A stretch of 64,000 bases of DNA from Tillus elongatus (Eukaryota > Arthropoda > Insecta > Coleoptera > Cleridae), in the NCBI GenBank assembly GCA_964006375.1, contig OZ023265.1, positions 115,189,358-115,253,357 of the forward strand, given 5' to 3'. Shown one piece after another: positions 1 to 10,725 of the stretch. The notes under the pieces were generated by a model. That model made no database searches. It had not been told where the DNA came from and saw only the letters and a program-made list of their open reading frames with translations. Both the position numbers and the translations under genes were made by a program. Every line of letters begins with the position of its first letter. Positions within the stretch are counted from its first letter, which is position 1.

Positions 1-480
1 TTTCTAGTCACTTTTAGTGTACTTTTCCAACAAAAAGTACCTTACATTCCTAGCGGTGATTCAAAAATTCAATTACGAGATATTGAAATTTCTAAATTTT
101 ATGGGAAATATTTTGTTTGGCCCTCATTTTGTAATATATTTTATTAATTTCTATCCTATCAGGGATAAGCTCTCAAATTACAAAACACTTTTCTATTTGA
201 GATGCTCTGGTAAGGTGAGCATCTAAAAATAGTTGAGGATATACTAGTAGACGATTCAAACTCAAAGGCAGCATTAAAAACTCTTAGTAAACGATATGAA
301 AATAAAAACTATGTCCTAAATGTATTGCTTTCAGAAATATGTAGTATCCAGAAAATGCACAATGCACAAACCTTCTTTATAAATATTATGTGATATTGCA
401 GCTAATACCTTTTGCGTTACAAAATCTTTTCGTAATTCAAATATTAAAATTAAAGCCTTGCTTGATTAAATTTTCAGTCA
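1..480. other. AT-rich sequence, nothing recognised
   Basis: There is no domain, RNA motif or repeat I recognise here. The short open frame at 17-226 is AT-rich and matches no family known to me. Confidence 0.5.
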
Positions 481-486
481 TATGAG

Positions 487-535
487 TAAAAAGTCCGGAA
501 GCAGCAGGTGCGTTATGGTAGCGAATTTTCATAGA
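487..535 (+). repeat. end of inverted-repeat family A (GACGCAGCAAGTGCGTT type)
   Basis: A diverged copy of the conserved terminal block seen at least a dozen times in the window (for example 18555, 33790, 36540, 54470). The block has a small hairpin, ACGCA/TGCGT around a five-base loop, followed by TATGGTAGTGAATTTTCAT. Here it reads outward to the left. Confidence 0.6.
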
Positions 536-878
536 CATGATCTACATTATATTACAAAAAGTATTCGTATATAATAAACATTTAAACTTAAATCGGTAAT
601 TCTACAGTTCATCCCTCCTTACCGGCCTGGTTCTTGCGCACACGAATTTCTGTGTTCGAGTTTACGTATTGTTTTCACATTGTGTCTCTTTATCGACTCA
701 ATAAGGTTATTATAATACGTATTATGATTAGACGGAGGTAAACTATGTATATATAGTTCACTGTTTTATGGAAACTTCATTGCGCTAATTAATAATGATA
801 AAAACATTGTGCGTTATGATAACAAATAAGGTATATAGAATACGGTAGTTTTTGTGTTATGTTAAAAATGTACACCCG

Positions 879-1099
879 TTAGGTACTTTACATAGGTACA
901 ATTTGGAAAACACAATTTATCACAATACAGTTTTTAGACCTGACGATCGACGAATTAACTCACCCCTCTGAGCACGCTAACGTTGTTAGCGAAATGATCG
1001 TCAGTTCTAAAAATTATGCTTTGATGAATTGGGTTTTCCAAATTGTACTTATCAGTACTCATCACAGGTGCGAAACATCACTCATTAGGTACTTTACAT
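879..1099 (+). mobile_element. 191-bp Penelope-like terminal insert with 15-bp target duplication
   Basis: TTAGGTACTTTACAT occurs at 879-893 and again at 1085-1099, bracketing 894-1084. The insert begins with the block ACAATTTGGAAAACACAATT and ends with its inverted counterpart followed by a CATCACAGGT-type end. The same ends bound the protein-coding Penelope-like element at 50826-53029. It is therefore a short non-autonomous derivative or terminal fragment that was mobilised as a unit. A hammerhead-like motif lies inside at 964-1006. Confidence 0.8.
964..1006 (+). ncRNA. degenerate hammerhead-like ribozyme motif
   Basis: The order is CCT, CTGAGCA, a 7-bp helix CGCTAAC/GTTAGCG, GAAA, then the palindromic TGATCG leading to GTC before AGT. 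This is hammerhead order: stem I strand, CUGANGA box, stem II, GAAA, short stem III, cleavage triplet. The G8 position is mutated (GCA instead of GGA or UGA), so self-cleavage is unlikely. Hammerheads are established for Penelope-like elements; the assignment here is by motif. Confidence 0.55.
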
Positions 1100-1129
1100 T
1101 TGCTTTTTCATAGTACCATGGTTGTGACA

Positions 1130-1385
1130 ATAATACACTACTTGCTACGTCAGTATTTTTTAATATGCTTTCGAAATAAATTCTTACCTTACTTGTTATC
1201 ATAACGCACTTGCTGCGTCAGTATTTCTTTCATAAGGAAAAAAAACATATTCTTGGATTACGTCAATCCAGCTGATTTCTAGTCAATTTTAGTTCAGTTT
1301 TCCTTACCTTAGCAGTATGTCTTGCATTGTGTATATTAATACCTTATTCATTATCATAACGGACTTTTGCGTAAATATTTTTCAG
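1130..1385 (-). repeat. three diverged copies of the family A terminal block
   Basis: Blocks around 1139-1160, 1197-1227 and 1352-1383 each resemble CATAACGCACTTGCTGCGTCAGTATTT in decreasing quality (ACTTGCTACGTCAG, ACGCACTTGCTGCGTCAG, CGGACTTTTGCGTAAA). This suggests nested or tandemly inserted element ends. Boundaries of the parent copies are not resolvable. Confidence 0.5.
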
Positions 1386-1639
1386 TTTAGTTTCATAATT
1401 AAGTCCAGTGGAGTAAAATTTAAAAGTCGCGATCTCCTCAGTATCAATTTTTTTTAAAGAAAATTAGCTATAATGTTTAGACTATTAAATCACGAAGTAT
1501 ATAACTTAAACAACTGGCAAAGCATTAGAAAAGAGTGTAGACGTAGGAAAAAAGACTGTTGCAAATTTTGTAGTGAAATAAAAACAAGCACATTGGCAGT
1601 TAAAGTAGAAACTTAACGCTTTTCAAAACACCCTTCTTA

Positions 1640-2095
1640 CCACATTTCTTCTACATCACACAGATTAGTATCAGTATCATTGTTTAGATATCGCCAATTT
1701 TGCGGTTCAAATCGAAACTTTGACGTTTTAAGAGGATGAACTATAAAATGTTCAAAGAGAATTTTCTTGTACGGCCTGACTTCTTCGGGCAAAAAAAAAT
1801 AATCGTTTTCCCTAATATTCAATAAATTTTGTTAACTACATTTTTGTTTTGTTTTGAGCGTTTCTTTGATGGCCATTGGCACACAGACGTTTTTTAAATG
1901 CTTATTTTTTTTTTTGTAATTTAGAGATCTGAATTTGATGTGTAAGATACGTTTTACAGTAGAAACTGGTGATTCAAATTTGGTATCCATAGCTTTGTTA
2001 TTTTTGGAAATATAAAAATGTTCCAAAAGAAAACCCAAAAGTTTCCCGGAAAAACTGAAATTTTTCTGGCTAACTAACCTATCGAAGTCAATCAC
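1640..2095 (-). repeat. internal block of (TA)n-associated repeat, copy 1
   Basis: It aligns by eye with 19890-20290 and 42400-42800. Shared pieces, in order, are CACATTTTCTCTACATAA, a stretch containing TTTTGACGTTTTAAGA, a spaced GTAATATTCAATAAATTTTG and a later CCAAATTTGGTATCCATAG. In the other two copies this block lies beyond a (TA)n array and a GTTCGCG block; here only the internal part is recognisable. The minus-strand open frames are not a known protein. Confidence 0.6.
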
Positions 2096-2596
2096 GAAAG
2101 GAAGGAAGTAAATTCGCTACATTCATCCACGCATAAATAATCTATACGGTACAAAAGTCTGATACACTTCCCTTCCAACGCTGGAGAAAATCTTCTATTT
2201 TCTCTAAAATAAGTGTACAGTCCTGGAGGAATGTAACTTTTCATATAAAAATTCCAAACAAAAGATAGTCAGAAACAGCCAATTCGCTAAAACATTTCAG
2301 CTTCGTGTCATTATTGCAAAAATTCTTCACGCCGGATAAATTTATGCGTTTTTTTTTTAAATATTTCCCTTTCTGTGAGAAACATTAGTTAAATCAATTA
2401 AACTTTGTACAAATTGCTTGGCACGGTGCACGTCCAGTAGCAAAATGTAAATCTTCCAAAACATGACATACTTGTTAAAAAGGACATCAGGCTTATCTCC
2501 ACACAGACCTTACACACTCAACGCAAACTTAAATAAATCATATTATTATCATAAAGTACACCTTGATAAGCCAAATTACCAGCAGTCCTGCTTAAA

Positions 2597-2640
2597 GACC
2601 TGACAATCGTTTCACTAACCAAGTTAGCGTCCTCAGAGGA
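2597..2640 (-). ncRNA. hammerhead-like ribozyme motif
   Basis: Read on the minus strand: CCT, CTGAGGA (fits CUGANGA), one unpaired C, helix GCTAAC/GTTAGT (one G.U pair), GAAAC, GATT, GTC, AGG. Stem I (CCT/AGG) pairs, the GAAA box is intact, and GTC before AGG supplies a valid NUH cleavage triplet at 2604-2602. The base between CUGANGA and stem II is one more than the textbook core. This is the best-preserved copy of this motif in the window. Confidence 0.65.
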
Positions 2641-2719
2641 TAAAAAGTTCTACACTTTGAAACTTAAACAAACAACAGAATCACCCCAAAAACCCCAAAA
2701 ATAATAACAGAGAGTTATG

Positions 2720-2766
2720 TGCTAGATACTTATTTCGACAGCGAAGTTGTCTTCATCAGTGGCTAT
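2720..2766 (-). ncRNA. second, sequence-distinct hammerhead-like motif
   Basis: Minus strand: CTGATGA, one unpaired A, helix GACA/TGTC closing loop ACTTCGC, GAAA, then TAAGTATC. The last part can form a 3-bp stem III (AUA/UAU) with a UC cleavage site. Stem I pairs GCCA with TAGC with one mismatch. Both conserved boxes are intact although the helices differ from the 2597 motif. Confidence 0.55.
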
Positions 2767-2842
2767 CGCTAAACTAACTGTATGGACGAAATTATCCGAT
2801 TTATATACCTAAACTTTACACTAAAAATGCTGTAATACCGAA

Positions 2843-2992
2843 GATGCAATACCGGATGATGATGCGATCCCGGGTGATGTAATACCGGATGAAAAAATAC
2901 CGGATGATCCAACACCGTATGATGCAATTGCGGATGCCTCAGTACCAGATGATATAACACCGGATGACGTAACATCGGGTGACGTAATTTAA
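2843..2992 (+). repeat. 15-bp minisatellite encoding Asp/Ile-Pro pentapeptides
   Basis: About ten degenerate units resemble GATGATGTAATACCG. Read from 2843 they are open to the TAA at 2990 and encode repeats such as DDAIP, GDVIP and DDITP. The frame (2 modulo 3) equals that of the DUF7869-like pseudogene at 3146, so the array may be part of its decayed N-terminal region. Two stop codons lie between them at about 3011 and 3077. Confidence 0.7.
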
Positions 2993-3079
2993 GGATTATT
3001 GTTGTGTCAGTAGATACGCCTAACCGGTTGTGTCGATGTTGAAGATAATCATGGATTATTTGGCGCTAGCCACGTATAG

Positions 3080-4140
3080 AAAGGTTTTCACGGAGGAATA
3101 GAATCTAGGATTTCGTCGCCCAAAAAAGACCAATGTCGCATATGCATGGCGTACAATAGTCCCGGGAATGACAAGGATGCGACTAAAGCAGAATATGACT
3201 GCGATCTTTTGGTAAAAGACAGGACCAGAACTGGAAAAGCGAGGGACAAAGAGCAAGCAAAAAAATCAAATGGGGCATTTGTCGGTTGCAATTTTGATCT
3301 CCAGCAAGTTCTGTTGTCTCCTACTGAGCCAAAAAACAATGCTCTGTTTTATAAGCAGCGATTTAAATCTTTTAATTTCACGATATACGACATTAACACA
3401 AAACGAGGAGACTGTTTCATGTGGAGTGAAGTACGAGGAAAAAAAGTTATTTGTGAGATTGCAAGCTGCCTTTATAATTATTTTAAATCTCTTCCTGCAT
3501 CTGCGAATCACATTTCCTGTTTCAGTGACAGATGTGGTGGGCATAATCTAAACAAATTTGTTGCTGCAATGTGCCTGACTGCTGTTCAGAAACTTCCCAA
3601 CATAGAAGCCATTGATCTAAAATTTCTGAGTGTGCGCCATAGCGAAATGTAATGTGATTCAATGCATTCGGCCATAACTACGGAACAAAAAAGAGTAGGC
3701 AAGGTGAATTGGCCTGCAGATTGGCTCGAAGTGCCAGAAGAAAAGGTGACAAACCCTACAATGCTCATAAGATTACCTATGAAAAAATAATAGACTGGAA
3801 ATCTCATACAGCGGCACATGGTGAATAGAGGACGAAAATCATAAGCCAGTCAGCTGGCAAAAAATAAGCTGGTTGAATTTCACAAAGAGTAGACCACTTA
3901 GTATTCGTTTTAAAGAAAGTTTTGATGAAGACTTTAGACTTCTTAATTGTAACAAGAGAACACGGGCTAGTAATAAGAAGGTGCCATTCTCAGACACAAT
4001 GAAACCTCAATAAAAGTCTGTGATTCCCATTCCAAGAGAAAAATACAATAATTTGAATTCTTTGTTTACGTCATCTCCTCCAGCGCTGGTACTATAATAC
4101 CGCCCATTTCACGAAAGTCTGCCATAGCAGAGAGACACAA
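3080..4140 (+). pseudogene. DUF7869-type protein pseudogene
   Basis: The longest open stretch, 3146-3652, encodes about 168 residues resembling insect proteins with the DUF7869 domain. These are multi-copy and of unknown, possibly transposon-related, function. Visible landmarks are CRICMAYN just upstream, FDLQQVLLSP, FYKQRFKSFNFTIYD, EIASCLYNYF and FSDRCGGHNLNKFVAA. A TAA interrupts the frame after VRHSEM, and the expected continuation CDSMHSAITTEQKR follows immediately in the same frame. Later pieces such as SIRFKESFDEDFRLLN and IPIPREKYNNLNSLF (about 3870-4090) lie in shifted frames. It is clearly broken. The family name is from memory of its motifs. Confidence 0.65.
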
Positions 4141-4558
4141 AGACGGGTGAAATCAGACAGCAGAATATTTCAGAAAACGATACGGGTTCTCATGATGAAT
4201 AAATATTTCCATTTTTCCTTTATCTTTAGAACTATTATAATTTTGTTATGAATAAAAGCTATTTTAGTTGCCTTTGGTTTGTTTTATTTTGAAATACAAA
4301 TTTGAATAACTCCTTTCAAACCAATTTTAAAGTAAGTGTAACAAGCAGATATCTCATTGTTTTTTTAAATTGGCAATATGACAATTTTTTTCTATATACA
4401 ATCCAAAATATGCGCCATTTCTCATTAGGTCAGCGACACACATACACCAATATATAAAATGTTATTTAGCAATGAAGATGAGATTTGAAAGCAAATTTTC
4501 AAACCAGTTTCTTGACAAATGTGTGTTTTCAAGTTACCTAGTTGTAGTACTAAGGTGA

Positions 4559-4560
<2 letters not shown>

Positions 4561-4644
<84 letters not shown>
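4561..4644. repeat. (TA)n microsatellite
   Basis: Uninterrupted AT dinucleotides. The flanks (AAGGTGAAG on the left, GCAGTGACTTAAGC on the right) differ from the common element flanks elsewhere. Confidence 0.95.
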
Positions 4645-4647
<3 letters not shown>

Positions 4648-5990
4648 GTGACTTAAGCAATGTGTTTCAAAATTGGAAAGTCGATTTTCTTATTAGTGAA
4701 TTTTTCTACAAAAATTCTGTAAAAACTAATCACGGAGATTGTCGATAGTCAAGAAAAAAATTTCAATTTACCTTATATATTGAAAGAATGTATAAAAACA
4801 ATTTTTATGTGTTACTACGCTAATTAAAATCTTCCCCAGTTGGGTTAGTGCACGATGACATGTTCTTCCGATTTAAATGGAACGTCTGCGCAGAGGAAAC
4901 CGAACGCGTTTGTTACGATTTATGATTGTTGTGTAGAAATTCGCTTTAACACAGTCACGTTCTTGCTACTGTACTCAGCATAATCGAATTCAAGCTTAAT
5001 TTAGTTTTCGTTGCGGCACGACACGGAAACTAATTCAATTTCGTCAACAATTAAAAGTCTCGACTGTATTCCAATGAGTTTTCGAGGTTAGGTATAATTT
5101 ATCTGTAGCATGTAACAAGATTCCAGCTACATAAATCTAATAGTTTAGGCTTTTCCAATATTGTTGTAAATTGCGTACAAGCGTAATAAATATCGCCAGT
5201 TGTGAAACCCTTGGCTAAAATAGCTATCCAACAATCTAAAAGTGTTAGCAGATTAGTGCAAAGGTTTTCGGTAATTACATATAAGCAGCCGTTTAAATAA
5301 ACTTGCGGTAATGAGATATCAATCAATCTTCTTCTTTCTATTTAGGACTACATAGATTAGATATTGATAATTTGCGTATAAACAAAACAAAATTTAGACA
5401 AAAATGTGCAAAAATATTAATCTTCTTGTAGATAGTCTTAAAAGATATATTCTTTCTTCGTATATTTAATTATAAACAAAATAATTTTATGATAAATGTT
5501 TACAATATAAACTATTCACTTCTTGATGGTCTAACTGGCCTTTTCTAATTTCTTCAAGAACATTTTGTAAAATGTGAGAACCTATTTGTGTAACTTCTTG
5601 GAAGCCCGACGCCTCAAAAGTACAATATTTTCTGTTCCATTAATACATCCTTTCGATTTTAGATTGAAATCTAGTAGATTTGGATCAAGTCAGGTCAGGC
5701 CTTTCGTTCCACATAGCAGGAAACACTAAGGATCAAGTAGGTTTCAATTCTACTTGCAAAATGCGTGTTACTGAAACCAAATCGCTTTCATTTCAATAGT
5801 CCATATTGGCATAGCCTTATTAATATTGAAGCTAAAGTTAAACCAACAAAATTGACATCCTTGAGCAATGAACTTCTGAAAAAATGGGAAATGGCCAGCC
5901 CAAACATTACGTTTTGTGCTATATTGAGTAATGGCTTTCAGCATTTAATGAGGATTGGTCTGCTTTAATGTCAAGAGTTCCGTTTATTGA
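4645..5990. other. mostly unrecognised sequence
   Basis: There is no protein or RNA family I can support. The minus frame at 5099-5326 and the plus frame at 5765-5968 lack known motifs. GC content rises a little around 4860-5060. Confidence 0.5.
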
Positions 5991-5994
5991 GGGT

Positions 5995-6127
5995 GAAGAA
6001 CGCCGTTTTTTTAGCGAATATTCAGTTTTGAGGAGACTAATATTTTTCAAAAGTTTTTACAAACGAGCGCAAACTAGGCCCCCTAGAACACAGATCCGTA
6101 GTAAGTTTCAATTTTTATATGTATATA

Positions 6128-6219
<92 letters not shown>
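5995..6219 (+). repeat. (TA)n-element left block plus array
   Basis: ACGAGCGCAAACTAGG, CCCTAGAACACAGATCCG and CAGTTTCAATTT-like sequence lead directly into (TA)n at about 6119-6219. The same left block precedes arrays at 22482, 31859 and 54058. The normal right half (GGTATCCAACCGATAACTC) is missing; instead the array is followed by the LTR-retrotransposon region. Confidence 0.75.
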
Positions 6220-6223
<4 letters not shown>

Positions 6224-6806
6224 GTCTTATCCCTGGAACACTCACGTATATCCCGGAATGAGTCCCTGTTTCTAGAGATATGTAAGGTTTTAGGTCGTGC
6301 GTGCTTTTAAGACTGAAACTATGCCGGTATTAACTATAACTATATTGTAAAACTCTATAAACATAACAATGAAGTAATTAAATGACAAGTAATAGACTAT
6401 CGTCTTTAGTTACGGGATCCAGCTGTTATCGTCGTCGTCGTCCTGGGTGGATGGCCTTGCACACCGTCGTTAGTACCTCGGCGTCGTCTAGGTACTCTAT
6501 CCTCTATCGTCGTACTTATCGCGCACTGATCACACGAGCTCTCTTTACACTCGACTCTCTACCCCGACTGTCTCGTACGAACTAGTCATGTGTAACACCG
6601 TGTTGAATGGCACTTTGGTGCTGACACCTTTCTATGTGTCATGGGTGTTTTTTAACAACGTCCGTCATTGTAATGACACTGACACACTATTAACTCCCTT
6701 GTCTCTCGACACACGCGCGTCACTCTGTAGCGCCCGAACACCTATGCATATCGTTAGCGGCAGAACGTTTATGCACACAGTTGTTGAGATAAAATTAATT
6801 CCAACA
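6224..6806 (-). repeat. 3' LTR of the Ty3/gypsy element
   Basis: It starts (minus strand) TGTTGGAATTAATTTTATC. The first 72 bp recur at 10472-10401 as the 5' LTR remnant. The pol frame runs about 140 bases into it before its stop. The far end cannot be fixed by eye because the flanks are (TA)n and no clear target duplication was found. Confidence 0.6.
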
Positions 6807-9800
6807 ACTCGGCTCTCCTGACCATCATCCGCCTCGGATGATGAGCCATTGTCATCTGAACACATTTTACGCCATGACTTCATATATTCGGAACATGTAG
6901 AAGTGTAGGTTGGACCCTCGTGGAGACCTTCTTTCTTGACATCGTAGGTATCGTTGGTCTTGACCTTCACGACTCTGTATGGACCTATGAACTTCGACTT
7001 CAACTTCGATCCTGGGCAGAACTGGGTTCTTCGAATGACGACTAGATCATTTAACCTATAAGCGGCAGGTTTTCTTCTTCTCAGGTTATACGTTCTCTTA
7101 TTTTCTTCCTGGACTTTGAGCAGTTGCTCCTTTGCTAATCTTCTCAATTCTTCCCTATCTTCTTGAAATTGGTTTTTCGCTTCTTCTTCGATGATTTTTC
7201 CTATCTTGATTTGAACTTTATCTTTCATCTTGACACCCATCAGCAATTCAAATGGCGTGGTTCCAATGCTTCTTTGGTAGGTGGAGTTTATAACTCTCTG
7301 GACACGATCTACGTAAAGGTACCATTTTGCTGGGTCTTCTAAGGATATCTTGGTTAGAACAGAAATAATAATAGAGTTAATTCGTTCTATCTGACCATTA
7401 GCTCTTGGTAGACCAGTAGTAATCTTATGATGCTTTACGTCATTCTCGTTACAGTAAGATTCGAATTCTTCAGAGGTAAAGGCTGTGCCTCTGTCGGAAA
7501 TAATGTTAACAGGATTTCCGAAAGTCTTTCTTTGGATCTCGAGTTTGGCAATAACTTCTTTCGAGGAGGTGCTCTTCGTCGGATATAACCAGACAAACTT
7601 CGTAAATGAGTCAATTATGGCAAGAATATATTTGTAATTCTTGTTCGTAGAGTCAAGAGGACCGAGGTGATCAATATGGTATGTCTGTAAAGGAATGTCA
7701 TCTTTCTTAAGTGGATGTAAAAATCCTTCCTGCTTTCCATGCTTTCTGTTAGATAAGATGCAAGGAATGCAATTTCTAATATACCTCTCGATCTTCTTCT
7801 TTACATTCGGTATGTAGTATTCTCTTTTTATTAAGTCTTCAGTTTTTCTGACTGCAAAGTGTCCTTCTTCGTGTGCTTCTTTAATTATCTCTTGTTGCAT
7901 CTGCTTAGGAATTACAACTACTTCCCTTTCGTCTTCCATTTTGTAAAGTAAGTCGTTTTTCAAGATATAATCTTTATACGGCTTTTCTTTTAAAATTTCC
8001 TTGATTGCCTTGATTTCGCCATCTTCTTCTTGACTATTTCGTATAGCTTGAGGAATGCTAGTACAAACCAACATAACAGGGTTTCTACTTAGAGCGTCCA
8101 CATGCCTCATTCTGGTGCCTGATCGATGAACTACGGTACAATCGAAATCTTGAAGTAGTAAGGCCCATCTTGCAATCCTTGTTGATAAATCCCTTTTGCT
8201 CATAGTCTTCTCAAAGGCAGAGCAATCTGTCACAATATTGAAGCGTGTTCCAAGTAAGTATACTCTAAACTTCTTAAGTGCTTCGACTATTGCCAAAACT
8301 TCTAACTCATAGCTGCAATACTTCTTTTCGGCGTCCGATGTCTTCTTACTCATGTAGTAAATTGGATGCATCTGGTTATCATCATAGGAACGTTGGAGAA
8401 GAACGGCTCCGTATCCTTCCATTGATGCGTCTGTATGCAATTCTGTCTCGGCATCTTGGCAGTAAATATTTAGCACTGGCTTCTTGGTTAATATCTGCTT
8501 GAGCTTCATAAATGCATCTTTTTCTTTGAACCCAAATTTAAAGGTACGATCCTTTTTCAAAAGATCGGTTAGCGACGATGCTATCACTGAAAATCCTGGA
8601 ATGAATTTTCTAAAATAGCTGGCAAGTCCCAAAAAGCTTTGTACTTGCTTTGTCGTCCTTGGTTCTGGAAACTTGGTTACAGCGTTGGTCTTTAATTCTG
8701 AAGGGTAGAGCTTGGCTTCCTCTATCCTGTGACCTAAAAATTCGACAGTTCTTTTAATAAACTGACATTTTTTCTTATTAATCTCCAATCCATATTCTTC
8801 AGCGGTCTTGAAAACTATTTTTAATCTTTCCAATGCGTCTTCGTCATCCTTGGCTGGAATAATTAAATCATCCATGTAGGGCAGTACAATTCCTTTGTTT
8901 ACTAGATCTCTGAAAACTACGTCGATGTATCTCATAAATACGGATGGACTTATACAAAGACCAAAGGGAACTTTCAGGAATCGATATTGACCTTGGTGCG
9001 TCACAAATGCTGTATACTTTCGGCTTTGTTCTTCTACGGGAACGTGAAAGAAACCATTCTTAAGATCAATTGTGCTAAAAACACGATCTTTTTGCAGCTT
9101 GTCTAGCTGATCTTCTATAAGCGGCAGCGGAAATCGGTCTTTCATTATCTTTTGGTTAATTCTTCTATAATCAATGCATACTCTTGGTGTCCCATCTTTT
9201 TTCTTGGTTACTACCACTTGGCTAGCATATTCAGAAGTGCAGGGTTCTACTACACCATCTCGAACCCATTGCTCAACTTGGTGATCAACAATCTCTCTTT
9301 CAAAAAATGGTAGTCTTCTAGGACTATTGTAGATCGGTTCTTCGTCTTTGACTAATATTTTCATCACAACGTTTGCAGTTTTGCATTTTCTTGGTTTATA
9401 CGTCTTCACAATATGTTCAACTTCTTTTCTTATACGCGTCGGTACTTCATTTCCAATATCAACTTCATCAAGTACATCTACTTGCATTATTTCTTTAATG
9501 CCGTCGCCGTCGTCGATCTTCTTGATGGTCATCCCACTTGGATTAATCGTAAGTTCAACATGTTGGAGAAATTCATGACCTAGTATAGCAGGATTACTAG
9601 ACATATATTCACCGTTGGCAACATGCATCTTGGTATCAACCAGTACGTCATCTAAATCGATCTGACAGTCAAAATAGCCCAAAGGTTTCACTTTTGACTT
9701 ACCGAAACCATTTAAAACTATTTTAGAATCATGCATAGTTGGTGCTCCAATACGTCGGTATACTTCTGACTCTATAAGGTTAACTTGGCTTCCGGTATCT

Positions 9801-9856
9801 ACCAGACAAATAATATTTTCATTATTGATCCTTATAATTCTGTGCATTTTGCTCAT
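6665..9856 (-). CDS. pol: Ty3/gypsy Pol polyprotein (protease, RT, RNase H, integrase)
   Basis: This is a 1063-residue open frame encoding the enzymes of an LTR retrotransposon. The aspartic protease has LVDTGSQVNLIES at about residues 18-30. Reverse transcriptase includes TPRVCIDYRRIN, VPFGLCISPSVF and the catalytic YMDD near residue 326. RNase H follows with LHTDASMEGYGAVL. Integrase has an HHCC zinc region (HEEGHFAVRKTEDLIKREYY, CIPCILSNRKHG) and a DDE core: HIDHLGPLD near 725, ISDRGTAFTSEEF near 788 and NGQIERINS near 824. The start ATG overlaps the gag stop as ATGA, suggesting coupled translation. The last 45 or so residues read into the LTR. No env and no chromodomain are visible. The frame looks intact, but the parent element has lost its 5' control region. 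Confidence 0.93.
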   Translation of the reverse strand: MSKMHRIIRINNENIICLVDTGSQVNLIESEVYRRIGAPTMHDSKIVLNGFGKSKVKPLGYFDCQIDLDDVLVDTKMHVANGEYMSSNPAILGHEFLQHVELTINPSGMTIKKIDDGDGIKEIMQVDVLDEVDIGNEVPTRIRKEVEHIVKTYKPRKCKTANVVMKILVKDEEPIYNSPRRLPFFEREIVDHQVEQWVRDGVVEPCTSEYASQVVVTKKKDGTPRVCIDYRRINQKIMKDRFPLPLIEDQLDKLQKDRVFSTIDLKNGFFHVPVEEQSRKYTAFVTHQGQYRFLKVPFGLCISPSVFMRYIDVVFRDLVNKGIVLPYMDDLIIPAKDDEDALERLKIVFKTAEEYGLEINKKKCQFIKRTVEFLGHRIEEAKLYPSELKTNAVTKFPEPRTTKQVQSFLGLASYFRKFIPGFSVIASSLTDLLKKDRTFKFGFKEKDAFMKLKQILTKKPVLNIYCQDAETELHTDASMEGYGAVLLQRSYDDNQMHPIYYMSKKTSDAEKKYCSYELEVLAIVEALKKFRVYLLGTRFNIVTDCSAFEKTMSKRDLSTRIARWALLLQDFDCTVVHRSGTRMRHVDALSRNPVMLVCTSIPQAIRNSQEEDGEIKAIKEILKEKPYKDYILKNDLLYKMEDEREVVVIPKQMQQEIIKEAHEEGHFAVRKTEDLIKREYYIPNVKKKIERYIRNCIPCILSNRKHGKQEGFLHPLKKDDIPLQTYHIDHLGPLDSTNKNYKYILAIIDSFTKFVWLYPTKSTSSKEVIAKLEIQRKTFGNPVNIISDRGTAFTSEEFESYCNENDVKHHKITTGLPRANGQIERINSIIISVLTKISLEDPAKWYLYVDRVQRVINSTYQRSIGTTPFELLMGVKMKDKVQIKIGKIIEEEAKNQFQEDREELRRLAKEQLLKVQEENKRTYNLRRRKPAAYRLNDLVVIRRTQFCPGSKLKSKFIGPYRVVKVKTNDTYDVKKEGLHEGPTYTSTCSEYMKSWRKMCSDDNGSSSEADDGQESRVVGINFISTTVCINVLPLTICIGVRALQSDARVSRDKGVNSVSVSLQ

Positions 9857-10400
9857 CTTGATTCAACGTTTTGCACATTCGACGTGGTGGGGTTGGTTGG
9901 AGAAGCGCCACTCTTTTTGTTTTGAGTTTGACATTCAAAAGATTTATGTCCAAACTTATTACATCTGAAACACTTGGTGCCTAGATTTTTAGATCTGCAC
10001 TCATTCGACTTATGGCCTTGGTTGCCACAATTAAAACAACGAATTTTTGTCATCTGCGTCGACTTGGCATTTGACATTTCTGTAAAACTGGAAGCTGTCG
10101 TTTTATTTTTCCCTGTGTTCGGCTTGTAAGATTCCTGTTTAGTTTTCATTTCAACGTATATTCGCAATTTTTCCTTGAATTCTTTAAATGACTTGGCCCC
10201 ATACAAAAATATTTTATTTGATGGTTCATCTGTTATACCATCTATGACATAATGCATTAATGCTTCATCTTCAACTTTGCCTCGATTAGCAATCTCCTTC
10301 ATTATTAAGAAATACTCATGAATGCTTTCGTTTTTCATCAACTTTCTTTCAGATAGTGCTTTATGCAGTTGGGCACTATTTAATCTTGAAGAGTATTCGT
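9853..10400 (-). pseudogene. gag: Gag, N-terminally truncated
   Basis: About 182 codons of the C-terminal half of Gag remain. Two CCHC zinc knuckles are clear: CFNCGNQGHKSNEC and CFRCNKFGHKSFEC, which bind RNA during packaging. Upstream residues (HKALSERKLMKNESIHEYF) belong to the capsid-like helical region. The frame begins abruptly at 10400, where LTR sequence is fused to gag at a TTCG junction, so the start codon and N-terminal part are deleted. It ends in ATGA, overlapping pol by four bases. It is not expected to make a complete capsid protein. Confidence 0.85.

Positions 10401-10725
<325 letters not shown>

Larger units (their letters stand above)
2570..2790 (-). mobile_element. Penelope-like terminal remnant with two ribozyme-like motifs
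   Basis: The stretch holds GACCTGACAATCG plus AGTTAGCGTCCTCAGAGG, matching the termini at 25826 and 52904, and a second unit 125 bp away. The rest of the element is not recognisable. Limits are approximate. Confidence 0.5.

Noticed and set aside
3088..3551. Several overlapping minus and plus frames over the DUF7869-like region
   Set aside because: Antisense or shifted shadows of the plus-strand pseudogene.
6382..6821. Plus-strand frames within the LTR
   Set aside because: Antisense to the LTR; no motif.
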